64,000 nt of DNA from Virgisporangium ochraceum (GCF_016863655.1 NZ_BOPH01000010.1:1-64000), one strand, 5' to 3'; shown: positions 18,248 to 27,270, numbered from the stretch's first letter. Notes: generated from the letters alone by a model not told the origin. Made by a program: numbers and translations.

Positions 18248-18879
18248 TCCGGGTGATCGTGGTCGACGACGAGGCGCTCGTGCGGTCGGGCCTGCGGATG
18301 ATCCTGGAGGCGGCCGGCGACATCTCCGTGGTCGCCGAGGCGGTCGACGGCGCCGACGCCGTGCGCGCGGTCGCCCGGCACAGCCCCGACGTGGTGCTGA
18401 TGGACGTGCGCATGCCCGTCATGGACGGCATTGCCGCGGCCGGGCAGATCGCGTCGGTCGCGAAGGTCATCATGCTCACGACGTTCGACCTGGACGAGTA
18501 CGTGCACGCGGCGCTGCGCGCCGGAGCCGTGGGCTTCCTGCTCAAGGACACCCCGCCCCGCGACCTCGCGGCAGCGGTGCGCACGGTCGCCGCGGGCAAC
18601 GCGATGCTCGCGCCCACGGTCACGAAGCGGTTGATCTCGTCCTACGCCGACCAGCGGCCGGCCCGTGCCACCACGGCCCGCCAGCAGCTCACGGTGCTCA
18701 CCGGGCGGGAGGAGGAGGTGGTCCGTGCGGTCGCGCGCGGGTTGTCCAACGCCGACATCGCCAAGGAGCTGCAGATGAGCGAGGCCACCGTGAAGGCGCA
18801 CGTCAGCCGGTCGCTGGCCAAGCTCGGGGTGACGAACCGGGTGCAGGCCGCGATTCTCGTGTTCGAGTCAGGAACGTAG
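18244..18879 (+). CDS. response regulator, NarL/LuxR type
   Basis: A 211-residue regulator: receiver domain with acidic pocket DDE, phospho-acceptor Asp54 (VVLMDVRMP) and the conserved Lys in LLKDTPP; C-terminal LuxR-type helix-turn-helix (LTGREEEVVRAVARGLSNADIAKELQMSEATVKAHVSR, split here by context). Partner of the upstream kinase (4-nt ATGA overlap). Its 3' end overlaps the converging second response regulator by 12 bp. Confidence 0.92.
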   Translation: MIRVIVVDDEALVRSGLRMILEAAGDISVVAEAVDGADAVRAVARHSPDVVLMDVRMPVMDGIAAAGQIASVAKVIMLTTFDLDEYVHAALRAGAVGFLLKDTPPRDLAAAVRTVAAGNAMLAPTVTKRLISSYADQRPARATTARQQLTVLTGREEEVVRAVARGLSNADIAKELQMSEATVKAHVSRSLAKLGVTNRVQAAILVFESGT

Positions 18880-19548
18880 GTACTTCAGGACCGCGAGCAC
18901 GCGGCGGTGGCCGTCCTCGGCGGGCAGGTCGAGCTTCATGAAGATGTTGCCGATGTGCTTGGCCACGGCGGCGTCGCTGATCCCGAGCACGCGGGCCACC
19001 TGCGGGTTCGAGCGTCCCTCGGCCATCTGGGCGAGTACCTCGCGCTCGCGCGGGGTGAGGCGGTCGAGCGGGTTGGCGGTGCGCTGGCGGCTCAGGAGCT
19101 GGCGCACCACGTCGGGGTCGATCACCGTGTCGCCGGCGGCGACCCGCGCCACCACGTCGGCGAAGTCGGCGACCTCGCCGACCCGGTCCTTGAGGAGGTA
19201 ACCGACGCCGGCCTGGCCGGTCGGGCCGAGCAGCTCGGCGGCGTAGGCGGTGGCCGCGTACTGCGACAGCACCAGCACCGCGGCCCTGGAGTCACTGGCC
19301 CGGAGCCGCACGGCGGCGCGCAGGCCCTCGTCCTTGAAGTCGGGCGGCATGCGGACGTCGGTGATCACCAGGTCGGGGCGGTGCTCGCGGGCGGCCGCGA
19401 CCAGCGCGTCGCCGTCGCCGACGGCCGCCACGACGGAGTGGCCGAGGCCCTCCAGCAGGCTGACGAGGCCCGCACGCATCAGCGTCGAGTCCTCGGCCAG
19501 CACTATGCGGAGCTTCTCTCCCGGAAGCCTCTCTACTGGAAGTGACAC
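18868..19548 (-). CDS. response regulator, NarL/LuxR type, of second system
   Basis: A 226-residue regulator. The receiver domain begins LRIVLAEDS with phospho-acceptor Asp64 (LVITDVRMPP) and the Lys in YLLKDRVGE; the C-terminal helix-turn-helix contains LTPREREVLAQMAEGRSN. The start is uncertain: GTG 19548 lies inside the end of the kinase gene (16-bp overlap), which implies coupled translation, while a GTG at 19503 would remove the first beta strand. Tail-to-tail with the other two-component system. Confidence 0.85.
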   Translation of the reverse strand: MSLPVERLPGEKLRIVLAEDSTLMRAGLVSLLEGLGHSVVAAVGDGDALVAAAREHRPDLVITDVRMPPDFKDEGLRAAVRLRASDSRAAVLVLSQYAATAYAAELLGPTGQAGVGYLLKDRVGEVADFADVVARVAAGDTVIDPDVVRQLLSRQRTANPLDRLTPREREVLAQMAEGRSNPQVARVLGISDAAVAKHIGNIFMKLDLPAEDGHRRVLAVLKYLRS

Positions 19549-20819
19549 GGAAGGTCGATCCGGATCATCGTGGGCCCACCCTTCGGACTGCTGATCTCCA
19601 GGGTGCCATCCATCACCGCGACCCGGTCGGCCAGCCCACGCAGTCCCGTCCCCCGCGTCGGGTCGGCGCCGCCGTGACCGTCGTCGATCACCGCGACCAG
19701 CAGCCGGCCCTCGGCGAACCCGCCGGTGACCTGCACGTGGCTGGCGTCGGCGTGCCGCACGGCGTTGGTCAGCGCCTCCGAGATCACGAAGTACGCGGCG
19801 GACTCGACCGGCGTCGGCGGCCGGCCCGGCAGCATGAGCTCCACCTCGACGGCCAGCGGGCACCGCTCGGCGAGCTCCCGCACCGCCTCGACTAGGCCGA
19901 AGTCGGTGAGGATCTGCGGGTGGATGCCGCGGATGTGCTCGCGCATCGACGCCAGTGCCAGCCGGGCCTGCTGGTGCGCCTCACCCACCAGGGCCGCGGC
20001 CCGGGTGTTCTGCCCGGCCAGCTCGACCTGCGCGAGGCCGAGCTTCATGGTCAGGAGGACGAGGTGCTGCTGGGCGCCGTCGTGCAGGTCGCGCTCGATG
20101 CGTCGCCGCTCGGCCTCGAACGCGTCGACCAGCCGGGTCCGCGACTGCGACAGCTCCCTCACCCGGTTCTGCAGGTCGGCGTCGGTCGGTGCCAGGAGCC
20201 ACTTCGCGTACTCCGCCTGCGCTCCGGCGAGGACCCCGATGCCGTACAGGGTGAGGACCGTCCCCGGGACGCCGACGACGCCGGCGAGCAGGAACAGCTC
20301 GCCCATCGAGTCGAACGTGCGCTCGAACACCTGGACGTCGATGACGCCGCCGTCGACGAAGTAGACCAGCGGGATCACCAGGAACAGGACGAAGAAGCCC
20401 AGCACCGACAGCGCGATCAGATCGATGACGCTGATCGCGAGCAGCATCGTGATCGCGTAGACGAGCTCGCGCCAGGTCGCCGGCTCGGTGACGCGCCGCT
20501 GCACCCAGTCGAGGCCGAAGGGCACCGGCACGTGCGGGTCGGCGACCGGCTTGCGCTCGATGATCCGCAGCCGCCACCGCTCCACCACCCCGACCGGCAG
20601 CCCGATCAGCAGCAGCGCCGGCGGGAACGTGCCCAGCACCAGCGCGGCGAAGAACGCCATACCGCAGCTGACCAGCGTGCCACCGACGTAGACCAGGCTC
20701 CGCCACGGCCACGACGACAGCAGGAACCGCACCGGGTTGCCGGCCATCGCCCGCCACAGGGTGGCCTGCCTCGGCGGCACGGCGGCGGTGTCGGTCGCCG
20801 GTTGGTATGTGGGAAGCAT
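19533..20819 (-). CDS. sensor histidine kinase with putative sensor domain
   Basis: A 428-residue kinase. Residues 40-200 contain four or five hydrophobic segments of the actinobacterial putative-sensor type. The HisKA_3 segment carries His246 in RIERDLHDGAQQHLVLL, and the ATPase domain has NAVRHADASHVQV and GTGLRGLADRVAVMDG. ATG 20819 begins the frame. Partner of the overlapping downstream response regulator. A 34-bp perfect palindrome lies about 75 bp upstream and may be a binding site. Confidence 0.9.
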   Translation of the reverse strand: MLPTYQPATDTAAVPPRQATLWRAMAGNPVRFLLSSWPWRSLVYVGGTLVSCGMAFFAALVLGTFPPALLLIGLPVGVVERWRLRIIERKPVADPHVPVPFGLDWVQRRVTEPATWRELVYAITMLLAISVIDLIALSVLGFFVLFLVIPLVYFVDGGVIDVQVFERTFDSMGELFLLAGVVGVPGTVLTLYGIGVLAGAQAEYAKWLLAPTDADLQNRVRELSQSRTRLVDAFEAERRRIERDLHDGAQQHLVLLTMKLGLAQVELAGQNTRAAALVGEAHQQARLALASMREHIRGIHPQILTDFGLVEAVRELAERCPLAVEVELMLPGRPPTPVESAAYFVISEALTNAVRHADASHVQVTGGFAEGRLLVAVIDDGHGGADPTRGTGLRGLADRVAVMDGTLEISSPKGGPTMIRIDLPCHFQ

Positions 20820-20891
20820 GCCTTGACGCTACGAACTCCCGGCCGCCGGCGCGATGGACCGCAGCGGTCGCTCCCGGGTCGATCCCCCGCT

Positions 20892-20925
20892 ACCGGTGGG
20901 GTAGAGCATGCTCTACCCCACCGGT
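20892..20925. promoter_or_regulatory. 34-bp perfect palindrome
   Basis: ACCGGTGGGGTAGAGCA is followed directly by its reverse complement, without a loop. It lies upstream of the kinase start (20819) and downstream of the proline-rich gene (20994). A loop-free dyad of this length looks more like a protein-binding operator than a simple terminator, though a cruciform or attenuator is possible. Confidence 0.55.
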
Positions 20926-20933
20926 CCGTCCGC

Positions 20934-20968
20934 GGGCTCGGGCGGCTCGGGCGGCGTCGCCCGAGCCC
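20934..20968 (-). terminator. hairpin terminator of proline-rich gene
   Basis: A 10-bp stem (GGGCTCGGGC at 20934-20943 with GCCCGAGCCC at 20959-20968) around a 15-nt GC-rich loop, 25 bp past the stop of the minus-strand gene at 20994. Confidence 0.55.
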
Positions 20969-20993
20969 ACGGAAGGGGCTCCCCCCGGAGCGG

Positions 20994-22178
20994 TCAACTG
21001 ACCGGGCCGACGCACAGGATGAAGTCCCGCGCGGTGCCCGATGCGTCCTGTGACAACGTGAACTCTGCTCTGGTGTTGGCGCACACCGAGTCGTCGAGAG
21101 TGCCGTCCTTGCGGAGCAGCACCTTGTAGGCGCCGGCGTCGGTGCACTTCGCCTTCTCGACCCGGTTGTCGTCGCTCTCGTCGACGGTCAGGCAGTCGCC
21201 CTGGCGGTATCCGGACAGGTCGCCGCTGACCGTCTCCTCGCCCCCGCCGCCGGGCTGCTTCGTCGGCGTCGACGAGGCCGCCGGCGCTCCTACGGCCGGC
21301 GTTGCCGACGCCGACCCGATGTCGGTCGGTGACCCGACCGCCGCCTGACGGTCGCCATCCCCCGACGACCCGTCGGCGACGAAGAAGAAGTAGGCCGCCG
21401 CGCCACCCCCGATGCACAGCACCAACACGACGGCCAACACGCCGACCACGATCGGCACTCCCCGGTTCGACCGCGCCGGAGGCCGGCCGGGTGCGTCGAC
21501 ACCCGGGCCGGGCACGGCGTACCCGGTGCCCGGCGTCGGCGCGGTTCCGGGCCCGCCGGCCGGCGCCGGCCCGGGGCCGAACCCGTTCGGATCCATGGGT
21601 GGAAAGGCATCGGAACCCCCACCTGCCTCGTACCTGGCCGGCTCGTACGCGGCCCGCTCGTACCCGGCCGGCTCGTACGCGGCCCGCTCGTACCCCGCCG
21701 GCGGCGCGGTACCGGGCTGGGCGGTACCGGGCTGGGCGACGCCCGGGCCCGGGCCGGGCCGCCGGACGTCCGGCCGTGGTGGCGCGGCATCCTGCCACTC
21801 GGGCCGGGGCATCGCGGCGTCCCGGCGCTCCGATCGCGGGCGCGGGGCGTAAGCGTGCTCGGGGCCTGCCAGCGGGTGGGTCGGTGCGTGGCCCGGCTCG
21901 GGGGGCGCCGCCGAATGTGCCGGCGCGTACGTCGGATCCGGACCGGGGCCCGGGCTCGGTCGCGGCCGTGGGGGCGCCGCGTGCGCGGCCCGCCCGGGGC
22001 GGCCGGGGTCCGGGGGCGGAGGTGCGCCGACGGCCGTTGTCTGACCGCCCCAGCCGGGGTCCGGGGGCGGGGCAGCGTCGGCCCACGGGTCCTGGCCGGC
22101 GGGCGGCGACCCCGGCGAGCGGTATGACGCCCCGTAGTAGGTCGAGCCCGACGGCCGCGGCGTCCCGTGTGTCGACAT
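20994..22178 (-). CDS. proline-rich single-pass membrane protein, LppU-like ectodomain
   Basis: 394 residues. The first 230 or so are cytoplasmic, Pro/Gly/Ala-rich and disordered, with a nearly perfect internal repeat (AGYERAAYEP twice). One transmembrane helix follows (IVVGVLAVVLVLCIGGGAAAYFFF), then a Ser/Thr-rich linker and a small ectodomain with four cysteines (GDCLTV, KAKC, DSVC, ILCVG) similar to the LppU/SCO3897 group by eye. Function unknown. ATG 22178 has a strong AGGAGG ribosome-binding site; a start at 22196 is less likely. Confidence 0.75.
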   Translation of the reverse strand: MSTHGTPRPSGSTYYGASYRSPGSPPAGQDPWADAAPPPDPGWGGQTTAVGAPPPPDPGRPGRAAHAAPPRPRPSPGPGPDPTYAPAHSAAPPEPGHAPTHPLAGPEHAYAPRPRSERRDAAMPRPEWQDAAPPRPDVRRPGPGPGVAQPGTAQPGTAPPAGYERAAYEPAGYERAAYEPARYEAGGGSDAFPPMDPNGFGPGPAPAGGPGTAPTPGTGYAVPGPGVDAPGRPPARSNRGVPIVVGVLAVVLVLCIGGGAAAYFFFVADGSSGDGDRQAAVGSPTDIGSASATPAVGAPAASSTPTKQPGGGGEETVSGDLSGYRQGDCLTVDESDDNRVEKAKCTDAGAYKVLLRKDGTLDDSVCANTRAEFTLSQDASGTARDFILCVGPVS

Positions 22179-22309
22179 CCGTAGCCTCCTGATCATTCTG
22201 AGTAACGCGCCCCGTCACGCAAACCACGGGATTCTGAGAAGACCGGCCACACGCCCACCACACGCTGGCCACATGGGGTTCAACGATCAACGCCCCGACA
22301 CGACCCATC

Positions 22310-22364
22310 GCGCAGATCTTGGACGCCTGTACATCGATTTCGATGCACAACTGTCCAAGATCGC
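22310..22364. repeat. inverted repeat, divergent member of the GATCTTG family
   Basis: Outer arms CGCAGATCTTGGACG and TGTCCAAGATCGCG flank an inner dyad (TGTACATCGA / CGATGCACA). The ends share GATCTTG with the 186, 9256 and 40181 elements, but the GTTGTGGCC part is absent. It lies in the 330-bp space between two divergent genes and could serve as an operator for the AfsR-type gene at 22508. Confidence 0.6.
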
Positions 22365-22431
22365 GAAAATGGGGAGGGAGAGGCGACCAGCGTCTCAGCG
22401 TTCCAAGATCGACGGGAGCTGGCGGCGCCGA

Positions 22432-22490
22432 TATAGTACGGTCCGAGGTTCCACGCCTGTCGATGCGCAGGGTCGACGCCAAGTCGATGC
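22432..22490 (+). promoter_or_regulatory. -10 element and SARP-like heptamers before second AfsR gene
   Basis: TATAGT at 22432-22437 is a good -10. Downstream, TCGATGC (22460), TCGACGC (22473) and TCGATGC (22484) are direct heptamers spaced 13 and 11 bp. They resemble the TCGAGCG-type heptamers bound by SARPs such as DnrI. Autoregulation is inferred. Confidence 0.4.
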
Positions 22491-22507
22491 ACAACAGGAG
22501 AGACGCG

Positions 22508-25486
22508 GTGAAGTACCAGGTCCTCGGGCCGTTGAGCGTCCGCTCGGACGACGGTGTCGAGGTGCCGATCCGCAGCCGCCTGGAACGTACCCTTCTGGCC
22601 GCTTTGCTCGTCCGGGCCGGCCAGGTGGTCACCGTCGGGCAGTTGGTGGAGACGCTCTGGGGCGACCACCCGCCGTCGAGCTATGCATCGAACCTGCAGA
22701 CCTACATCTCGCGGCTGCGCGACCGGCTCACCCGCACCACGATCGAGCACGTCAACGGCGGGTACCGCCTCCTGGTCCCGGATGAAGATCTTGATCTTGC
22801 GTTGTTCCGCCGGGAGGTCGCGGCCGCGCGGGAAGCGGCGGCGCGCAGCGACGACAAGGGCAGCGCGGTCGCCAGGTTCCGGACGGCGCTCGGGCGGTGG
22901 CAGGGCCCGATGCTCGCCGGCATGTCGATCCCGCTGCTCGCGTCGGACATCGCCCACTGCGACCTGGAGCGCCTCGACGCCGCCGAGGACTGCGCCGACG
23001 CGCACCTCGCGGCCGGCCTTCCGGTGACCAACCTGCTGCCCGAGCTGCGCCAGCTCATCGCCGAGCACCCGCTGCGCGAGCGCCTCCACGGGCTGCTGAT
23101 GCGGGCGCTGTGCCGGGCCGGCCGGCGGGCCGACGCCCTGCTCGCCTACCAGCACGCCCGTGACCTGCTGGTCACCGAGCTGGGCATCGAGCCCGGCGCC
23201 GCGCTGCAACGGCTGCACCAGGCGATCCTCAAGGGCGAGGACGACGAGCCGGCGCCCACGAACGCGTTCCCGGTCTGCCAGCTGCCGCCGGCGCCGGCCG
23301 GGTTCGTCGGCCGCGAGGAGGTGGTCGAGCGGATCGCGGCGATGCTGCGGCCGGGGGCGATCGTCCCGGTGGTGACGCTGTCCGGCCAGCCCGGCGTCGG
23401 CAAGAGCACGGCCGCGGTCGTGGCGGCGCACCGCATCCGCGACGCGTTCCCCGACGGTCAGATCTTCATCAACCTCGCCGGCGCGAGCGCCGCGCCCCGC
23501 GACCCGACCGCCGCCCTCGCCGACATCCTGCGCAGCCTCGGTGTGCCCGGCCCGGCGATCCCGGAGGATCCGGGCGCCCTGTCGGCGGCGTACCGGGCGA
23601 AGCTCGCCGACCGCAGGGTCCTGGTGCTCCTCGACGACGCCGCCGACCCGGCGCAGATCCGTCCGCTGATCCCGGGCACCGGTGGCAGCGCGGTGCTGGT
23701 CACCAGCCGGCGGCTGCTCGGCGGCCTGGTCGAGGCGCGGCACGTCCACCTCGATCCGCTCACCGATCCCGAGGCGCAGGCGCTGCTCGCGCACATGGTC
23801 GGTGCGGAGCGCGTCGCGAAGGCGCCGGCGCACGCGGCCCGCATCGCGACGGCCTGCGGCAACCTTCCGCTGGCGCTGCGCATCGCCGGCACCCGCCTGG
23901 CCACCCGCGGGCTCACCGTGAAGGCGCTGGCCGAACGGCTCGGCGACGAGCGGCGCCGGCTGGGCGAGCTCATGGTCGGCGACCAGCAGGTCCGGGCGAG
24001 CATCGCGTTCAGCGTCACCGCGCTGTCGCCGCAGGCCCGGGCGGCGTTCGCCGCGCTCGGGCCGGTCGGCCCGCGCAGCGTCGCGTCGTGGCTGGTCTCG
24101 ATCCTTTGTGACGCGCACAGCACCGACGCCGTTGTCGAAGAGCTCGTGGAGGCGGGCCTCCTCACACCCGACGGGGCGGGCGCGGACGGGGAGCCGCGCT
24201 ACCGGCTGCACGACCTCCTCCGCCTGTACGCGGAGGACCTGCCGTCGGGCGGCGCGCCGGCCCGGTCCCGGCTCGTCGGTGCCGTGCTGTGGGCGTCCGA
24301 TATCGCCTCCCGCCACCTGCCGCGGACCGTGACGTGGTCGCGGACGGCGACCACCGCGGACCCGGCCCCGCTCCCCGACGGCCTCTCCGAGCGGCTGCGC
24401 GCGACCCCCGGCGAATGGCTCGACGCCGAGCTCGACGTGCTCGTCGACCACGTGCTGCAGGTCGCCGACGACGGGTCGGTGCTGGCCCTGGCCGAGCGGC
24501 TGGCGCCGTTCCTGTGGGTGCGCGGGTACTGGTCACGGCTGCGCGACGTGCTCGCAGCGGCCGGGCGGGCGGCGGCGCGCACCGGCGACCGGCGCGGGCA
24601 GGCCTGGACCGACCTGATCAACGCGATCCTGCGGCTGGTGCGCGGCGAGGTCGCGGAGGCGGCCGAGCAGTTCGCGCGGAGCCTGTCGCGGTTCGAGCGG
24701 CTCGGCGACGCGCACGGGCTGGCCTGCGTGCTCAGCGACCAGGCCATTCTCTACGGCTACCAGGAGTACGCCGAGCGGGCGATCGACGCCGCGCGACGGG
24801 GACGCGAGTACTTCGCGGAGGCGGACGACCCGCTCGGCGCCGTGATCGCGGCACCGCCGCTGTCGGCGGCGTTGCGCGGTCTCGGCCGCTTCGAGGAGGC
24901 GCTCGACGTCGACCGGCGCGCCGTGGCGCAGGCCCGCGTGCTGGCGGCGGCCGACGTCGTGCTCGGGCGGTGCCTGAACTCGCTGGCCGTCAGCGAGCTG
25001 CTGAGCGGTGACGCGGAGCGGGCGCACGAGGCCGCGGCCGAGGCGGTGCGGTTGCTGCGGCCCAGCGGCGACCGGTACGTGTACCTGGCCGCGCTGCGGC
25101 AACTGGCGACCGCGGCGGCGGGGCTGCGCCGGCGGACGGAGGCGATCCGGCTGCTGCGGGAGAGCCGTGACCTGGCCGCCGAGCTCGGCGACCGGCTCGG
25201 CCACACGAGCGTCGACCGCGACCTCGCCGTGAGCCGGATCGGCGACGGCGACCCGGCGTCGGCGGCGAGCGGGCTGGAGCGGTGCCTGGCCGAGTTCGAG
25301 CGCATGGACATCCCGAGCGGGCAGGTCACCACGCTGACCATGCTGGCACGGGCGTACGACGAACTGGGCAAGGGCGCCGACGCGCGCAACGCCCGGCGAC
25401 GGCTCGACGAGGTGCGAAGCGACCCGCGGGACCTGCGGACGCCGATGCTGACGAACATCATGCTGCAGCTCGCCGAGCGGGTGTGA
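22508..25486 (+). CDS. AfsR/SARP-family regulator (wHTH-BTAD-NB-ARC-TPR), second copy
   Basis: 992 residues. A winged helix (VKYQVLGPLSVRSDDGVEVP to about 92), a BTAD (about 95-240), an NB-ARC ATPase with Walker A GQPGVGKS at 293-300 and Walker B-like RVLVLLDDAAD, then TPR repeats in the last 350 residues. GTG 22508 is preceded by AGGAGAG. Longer in-frame extensions to 22319 would run through the inverted repeat and lack family resemblance. It is unlike the other two copies in detail (for example GQPGVGKS rather than GTAGVGKT), so not a recent duplicate. The WYL regulator gene follows after 33 bp. Confidence 0.9.
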   Translation: MKYQVLGPLSVRSDDGVEVPIRSRLERTLLAALLVRAGQVVTVGQLVETLWGDHPPSSYASNLQTYISRLRDRLTRTTIEHVNGGYRLLVPDEDLDLALFRREVAAAREAAARSDDKGSAVARFRTALGRWQGPMLAGMSIPLLASDIAHCDLERLDAAEDCADAHLAAGLPVTNLLPELRQLIAEHPLRERLHGLLMRALCRAGRRADALLAYQHARDLLVTELGIEPGAALQRLHQAILKGEDDEPAPTNAFPVCQLPPAPAGFVGREEVVERIAAMLRPGAIVPVVTLSGQPGVGKSTAAVVAAHRIRDAFPDGQIFINLAGASAAPRDPTAALADILRSLGVPGPAIPEDPGALSAAYRAKLADRRVLVLLDDAADPAQIRPLIPGTGGSAVLVTSRRLLGGLVEARHVHLDPLTDPEAQALLAHMVGAERVAKAPAHAARIATACGNLPLALRIAGTRLATRGLTVKALAERLGDERRRLGELMVGDQQVRASIAFSVTALSPQARAAFAALGPVGPRSVASWLVSILCDAHSTDAVVEELVEAGLLTPDGAGADGEPRYRLHDLLRLYAEDLPSGGAPARSRLVGAVLWASDIASRHLPRTVTWSRTATTADPAPLPDGLSERLRATPGEWLDAELDVLVDHVLQVADDGSVLALAERLAPFLWVRGYWSRLRDVLAAAGRAAARTGDRRGQAWTDLINAILRLVRGEVAEAAEQFARSLSRFERLGDAHGLACVLSDQAILYGYQEYAERAIDAARRGREYFAEADDPLGAVIAAPPLSAALRGLGRFEEALDVDRRAVAQARVLAAADVVLGRCLNSLAVSELLSGDAERAHEAAAEAVRLLRPSGDRYVYLAALRQLATAAAGLRRRTEAIRLLRESRDLAAELGDRLGHTSVDRDLAVSRIGDGDPASAASGLERCLAEFERMDIPSGQVTTLTMLARAYDELGKGADARNARRRLDEVRSDPRDLRTPMLTNIMLQLAERV

Positions 25487-25513
25487 CTTTTTGTCATACC
25501 CCCTCGGTAGCGT
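25484..25513 (+). promoter_or_regulatory. promoter/operator of WYL regulator
   Basis: TGAC-TTTTT-GTCA (25484-25496) is a small dyad that includes the stop codon of the preceding gene; TAGCGT (25508-25513) is a -10-like hexamer ending six bases before GTG 25520. The arrangement suggests an autoregulated, leaderless transcript. Confidence 0.45.
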
Positions 25514-25519
25514 TTGTTC

Positions 25520-26413
25520 GTGAACCGTACTGATCGTCTATATGCGCTGGTGGAAGAGCTGCGGCGGGCCCGGCCGGGGTCTCGCAGCGCGCGTCGGCTG
25601 GCCGAGCAGTTCGAGGTCGACATCCGCACGATCCGCCGCGACATCGGTGCTCTCCAGCAGGCCAACGTGCCGATCTACGCCGAGCCGGGCCGGCGCGGCG
25701 GGTACGTGCTCGACCGCGCCTACACGTTGCCGCCGCTGAACATCACACCCCGCGAGGCGATCGCGACCGCGGTCGCATTGAGCGCGATGGCCGGCACGCC
25801 GTTCGCGGCCGCGGCCCGGTCGGCGCTGCACAAGCTCGTCACCGTGATGGCACCGCACGACCTGGCCGCCACCCGCGCCATGGCCGGGCGGGTGTGCCTG
25901 GTCGAGCAGTCGACACCGGCGGCCGGTCCGGTCGAGGTGCTGCGCGAGGCCGAGGAGGCGCTGTGGAGCCGGTCGGTGGTCACGATCGAGTACGACGACC
26001 GCAACGGGCGGCCGACGTCGCGGTCGGTGGAGCCGATCGGCCTCGTCGGTGGCGGCGAGCACTGGTACCTGGTGGCGTGGTGCCGGCTGCGGAGCGGCAT
26101 CCGCGAGTTCCGGCTCGACCGGGTGCGCCAGTTCGCCCGCACCGACGAGGTGGCGGCGCCCCGGCTGTCCACACTCGCCGGGCTCAACGTCGGTGACCTG
26201 GGCACGGCTCCCCTGCGGCTGGGAGAGCGTCCGGAAAGCGACAACGTCGGAAATGCGGACAGGAGGGTGCCTTCACGCCGGGTGAGTATGGGTCGAACGG
26301 CGCCTGAAGCACACAGAAGGGACTTCCGCGTTGACGGTCAACACGAACCACGTCACCGCCCCCTCGGTCGACCACCGGCTGTCGCTGTGGACGCAGTGGC
26401 TGGCACTGCGTAA
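25520..26413 (+). CDS. YafY-type HTH-WYL transcriptional regulator
   Basis: 297 residues. An N-terminal HTH_11/DeoR-like winged helix (RTDRLYALVEELR to RRDIGALQQANVPIYAEPGRRGGYVL) and a WYL domain (about 125-215; VTIEYDDRNGRP, GLVGGGEHWYLVAWCRLRSGIREFRLDRV) with the ligand/nucleic-acid-binding WYL pattern. The family usually ends soon after RLDRV; here a basic, low-complexity tail of about 60 residues continues to 26413 and overlaps the next gene by 83 bp, so the true stop may have been lost. It probably regulates itself or the downstream SnoaL-like gene. Confidence 0.85.
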   Translation: MNRTDRLYALVEELRRARPGSRSARRLAEQFEVDIRTIRRDIGALQQANVPIYAEPGRRGGYVLDRAYTLPPLNITPREAIATAVALSAMAGTPFAAAARSALHKLVTVMAPHDLAATRAMAGRVCLVEQSTPAAGPVEVLREAEEALWSRSVVTIEYDDRNGRPTSRSVEPIGLVGGGEHWYLVAWCRLRSGIREFRLDRVRQFARTDEVAAPRLSTLAGLNVGDLGTAPLRLGERPESDNVGNADRRVPSRRVSMGRTAPEAHRRDFRVDGQHEPRHRPLGRPPAVAVDAVAGTA

Positions 26414-26771
26414 CGGCACCCATGGGGCGGACCACGACCTGCTGGCTCCCACGCTCGTCGCGCACTTCCCGCACACGGCCACCCGGCCCGAGCACACCGG
26501 CGACCGCGCCGACCTGCTCGCGTGGGCCGGGGCGGTGCGGTCGGCGTTCGTCGACTTCGAACTGTCGGTCCAGGTCGGGCCGGTGCTCGGGGTGCATCTG
26601 ATCGTCGGTCGGTGGACGCTCACCGGCATCACGCGGGTGTCGGGCCCGTGGGGTCCGCCGGGAACGGTGGTCCGCTCGTCCGGCGTCGACATCGTGCGCA
26701 TCGAGGGTGGGCGGATCGTCGAGTTCTGGGTGAACCACGACTCGCACGACCTCGCCGGAGCAACCGGGTGA
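26331..26771 (+). CDS. SnoaL/NTF2-like protein
   Basis: 146 residues of the cystatin-like NTF2 fold: a helical start (HRLSLWTQWLALRNG), then curved sheet with the pattern LIVGRWTLTGITRVSG and the terminal segment VDIVRIEGGRIVEFWVNHDS, typical of SnoaL-like cyclases and ester cyclases. Activity cannot be assigned. TTG 26331 follows AGAAGGG at a good distance. The gene overlaps the tail of the WYL regulator and may be its target. Confidence 0.7.
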   Translation: MTVNTNHVTAPSVDHRLSLWTQWLALRNGTHGADHDLLAPTLVAHFPHTATRPEHTGDRADLLAWAGAVRSAFVDFELSVQVGPVLGVHLIVGRWTLTGITRVSGPWGPPGTVVRSSGVDIVRIEGGRIVEFWVNHDSHDLAGATG

Positions 26772-26889
26772 CATGAGCGTCGGCAGTGGCTCCGCGTCGG
26801 GGGGAAATTCGTCGCGGGGCCGCTGTCGATTTGGAGGTGGCGTCGCGTCTTCGGGGTGAGAGGCTCACCGGAGCGCGAGAGGATCACTG

Positions 26890-27270
26890 ATGCGGTACAT
26901 GCTGTGGATGATCGGCGACGGGCGGGAGGAGCCCAGTCCCTCCCAGATCTTCGCCGATCCGGAGTTCATCGCCTACGAGAAGGCCCTGGAGGAGCGGGGG
27001 ATCCCGCACCGGGGTGGCCGGCTGCGCCCGCCGCACACCGCGGTGACGGTGCGGGTGCGCAACGGTGAGGTGCTGCTCACCGACGGGCCGTTCGCCGACA
27101 CCAAGGAACACATCGGCGGATACGAGATCATCGAGGTACCCGACCTCGACGTGGCGATCGAGGTGGCGGCGCTGCACCCTGCCGCCCACCAGACGGTCGA
27201 GATCCGCCCGTTCCTCACCGACACCGACACCGGGAACACTGCCGGGAACACCGCCGACGAGGAGGCCTGA
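26890..27270 (+). CDS. YCII/DGPF-domain protein 1
   Basis: A 126-residue YCII-related (DGPF) protein: RYMLWMIGDG start, central LLTDGPFADTKEHIGGYEIIEVPDLDVA and the ending EIRPF, plus an acidic, threonine-rich tail. Such proteins are co-encoded with ECF42 sigma factors and probably modulate them or act as small enzymes. The first gene of the operon YCII-YCII-sigma-GDPD; ATG 26890 has a GAGAGGA ribosome-binding site and the next gene starts one base after its stop. Confidence 0.85.
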   Translation: MRYMLWMIGDGREEPSPSQIFADPEFIAYEKALEERGIPHRGGRLRPPHTAVTVRVRNGEVLLTDGPFADTKEHIGGYEIIEVPDLDVAIEVAALHPAAHQTVEIRPFLTDTDTGNTAGNTADEEA

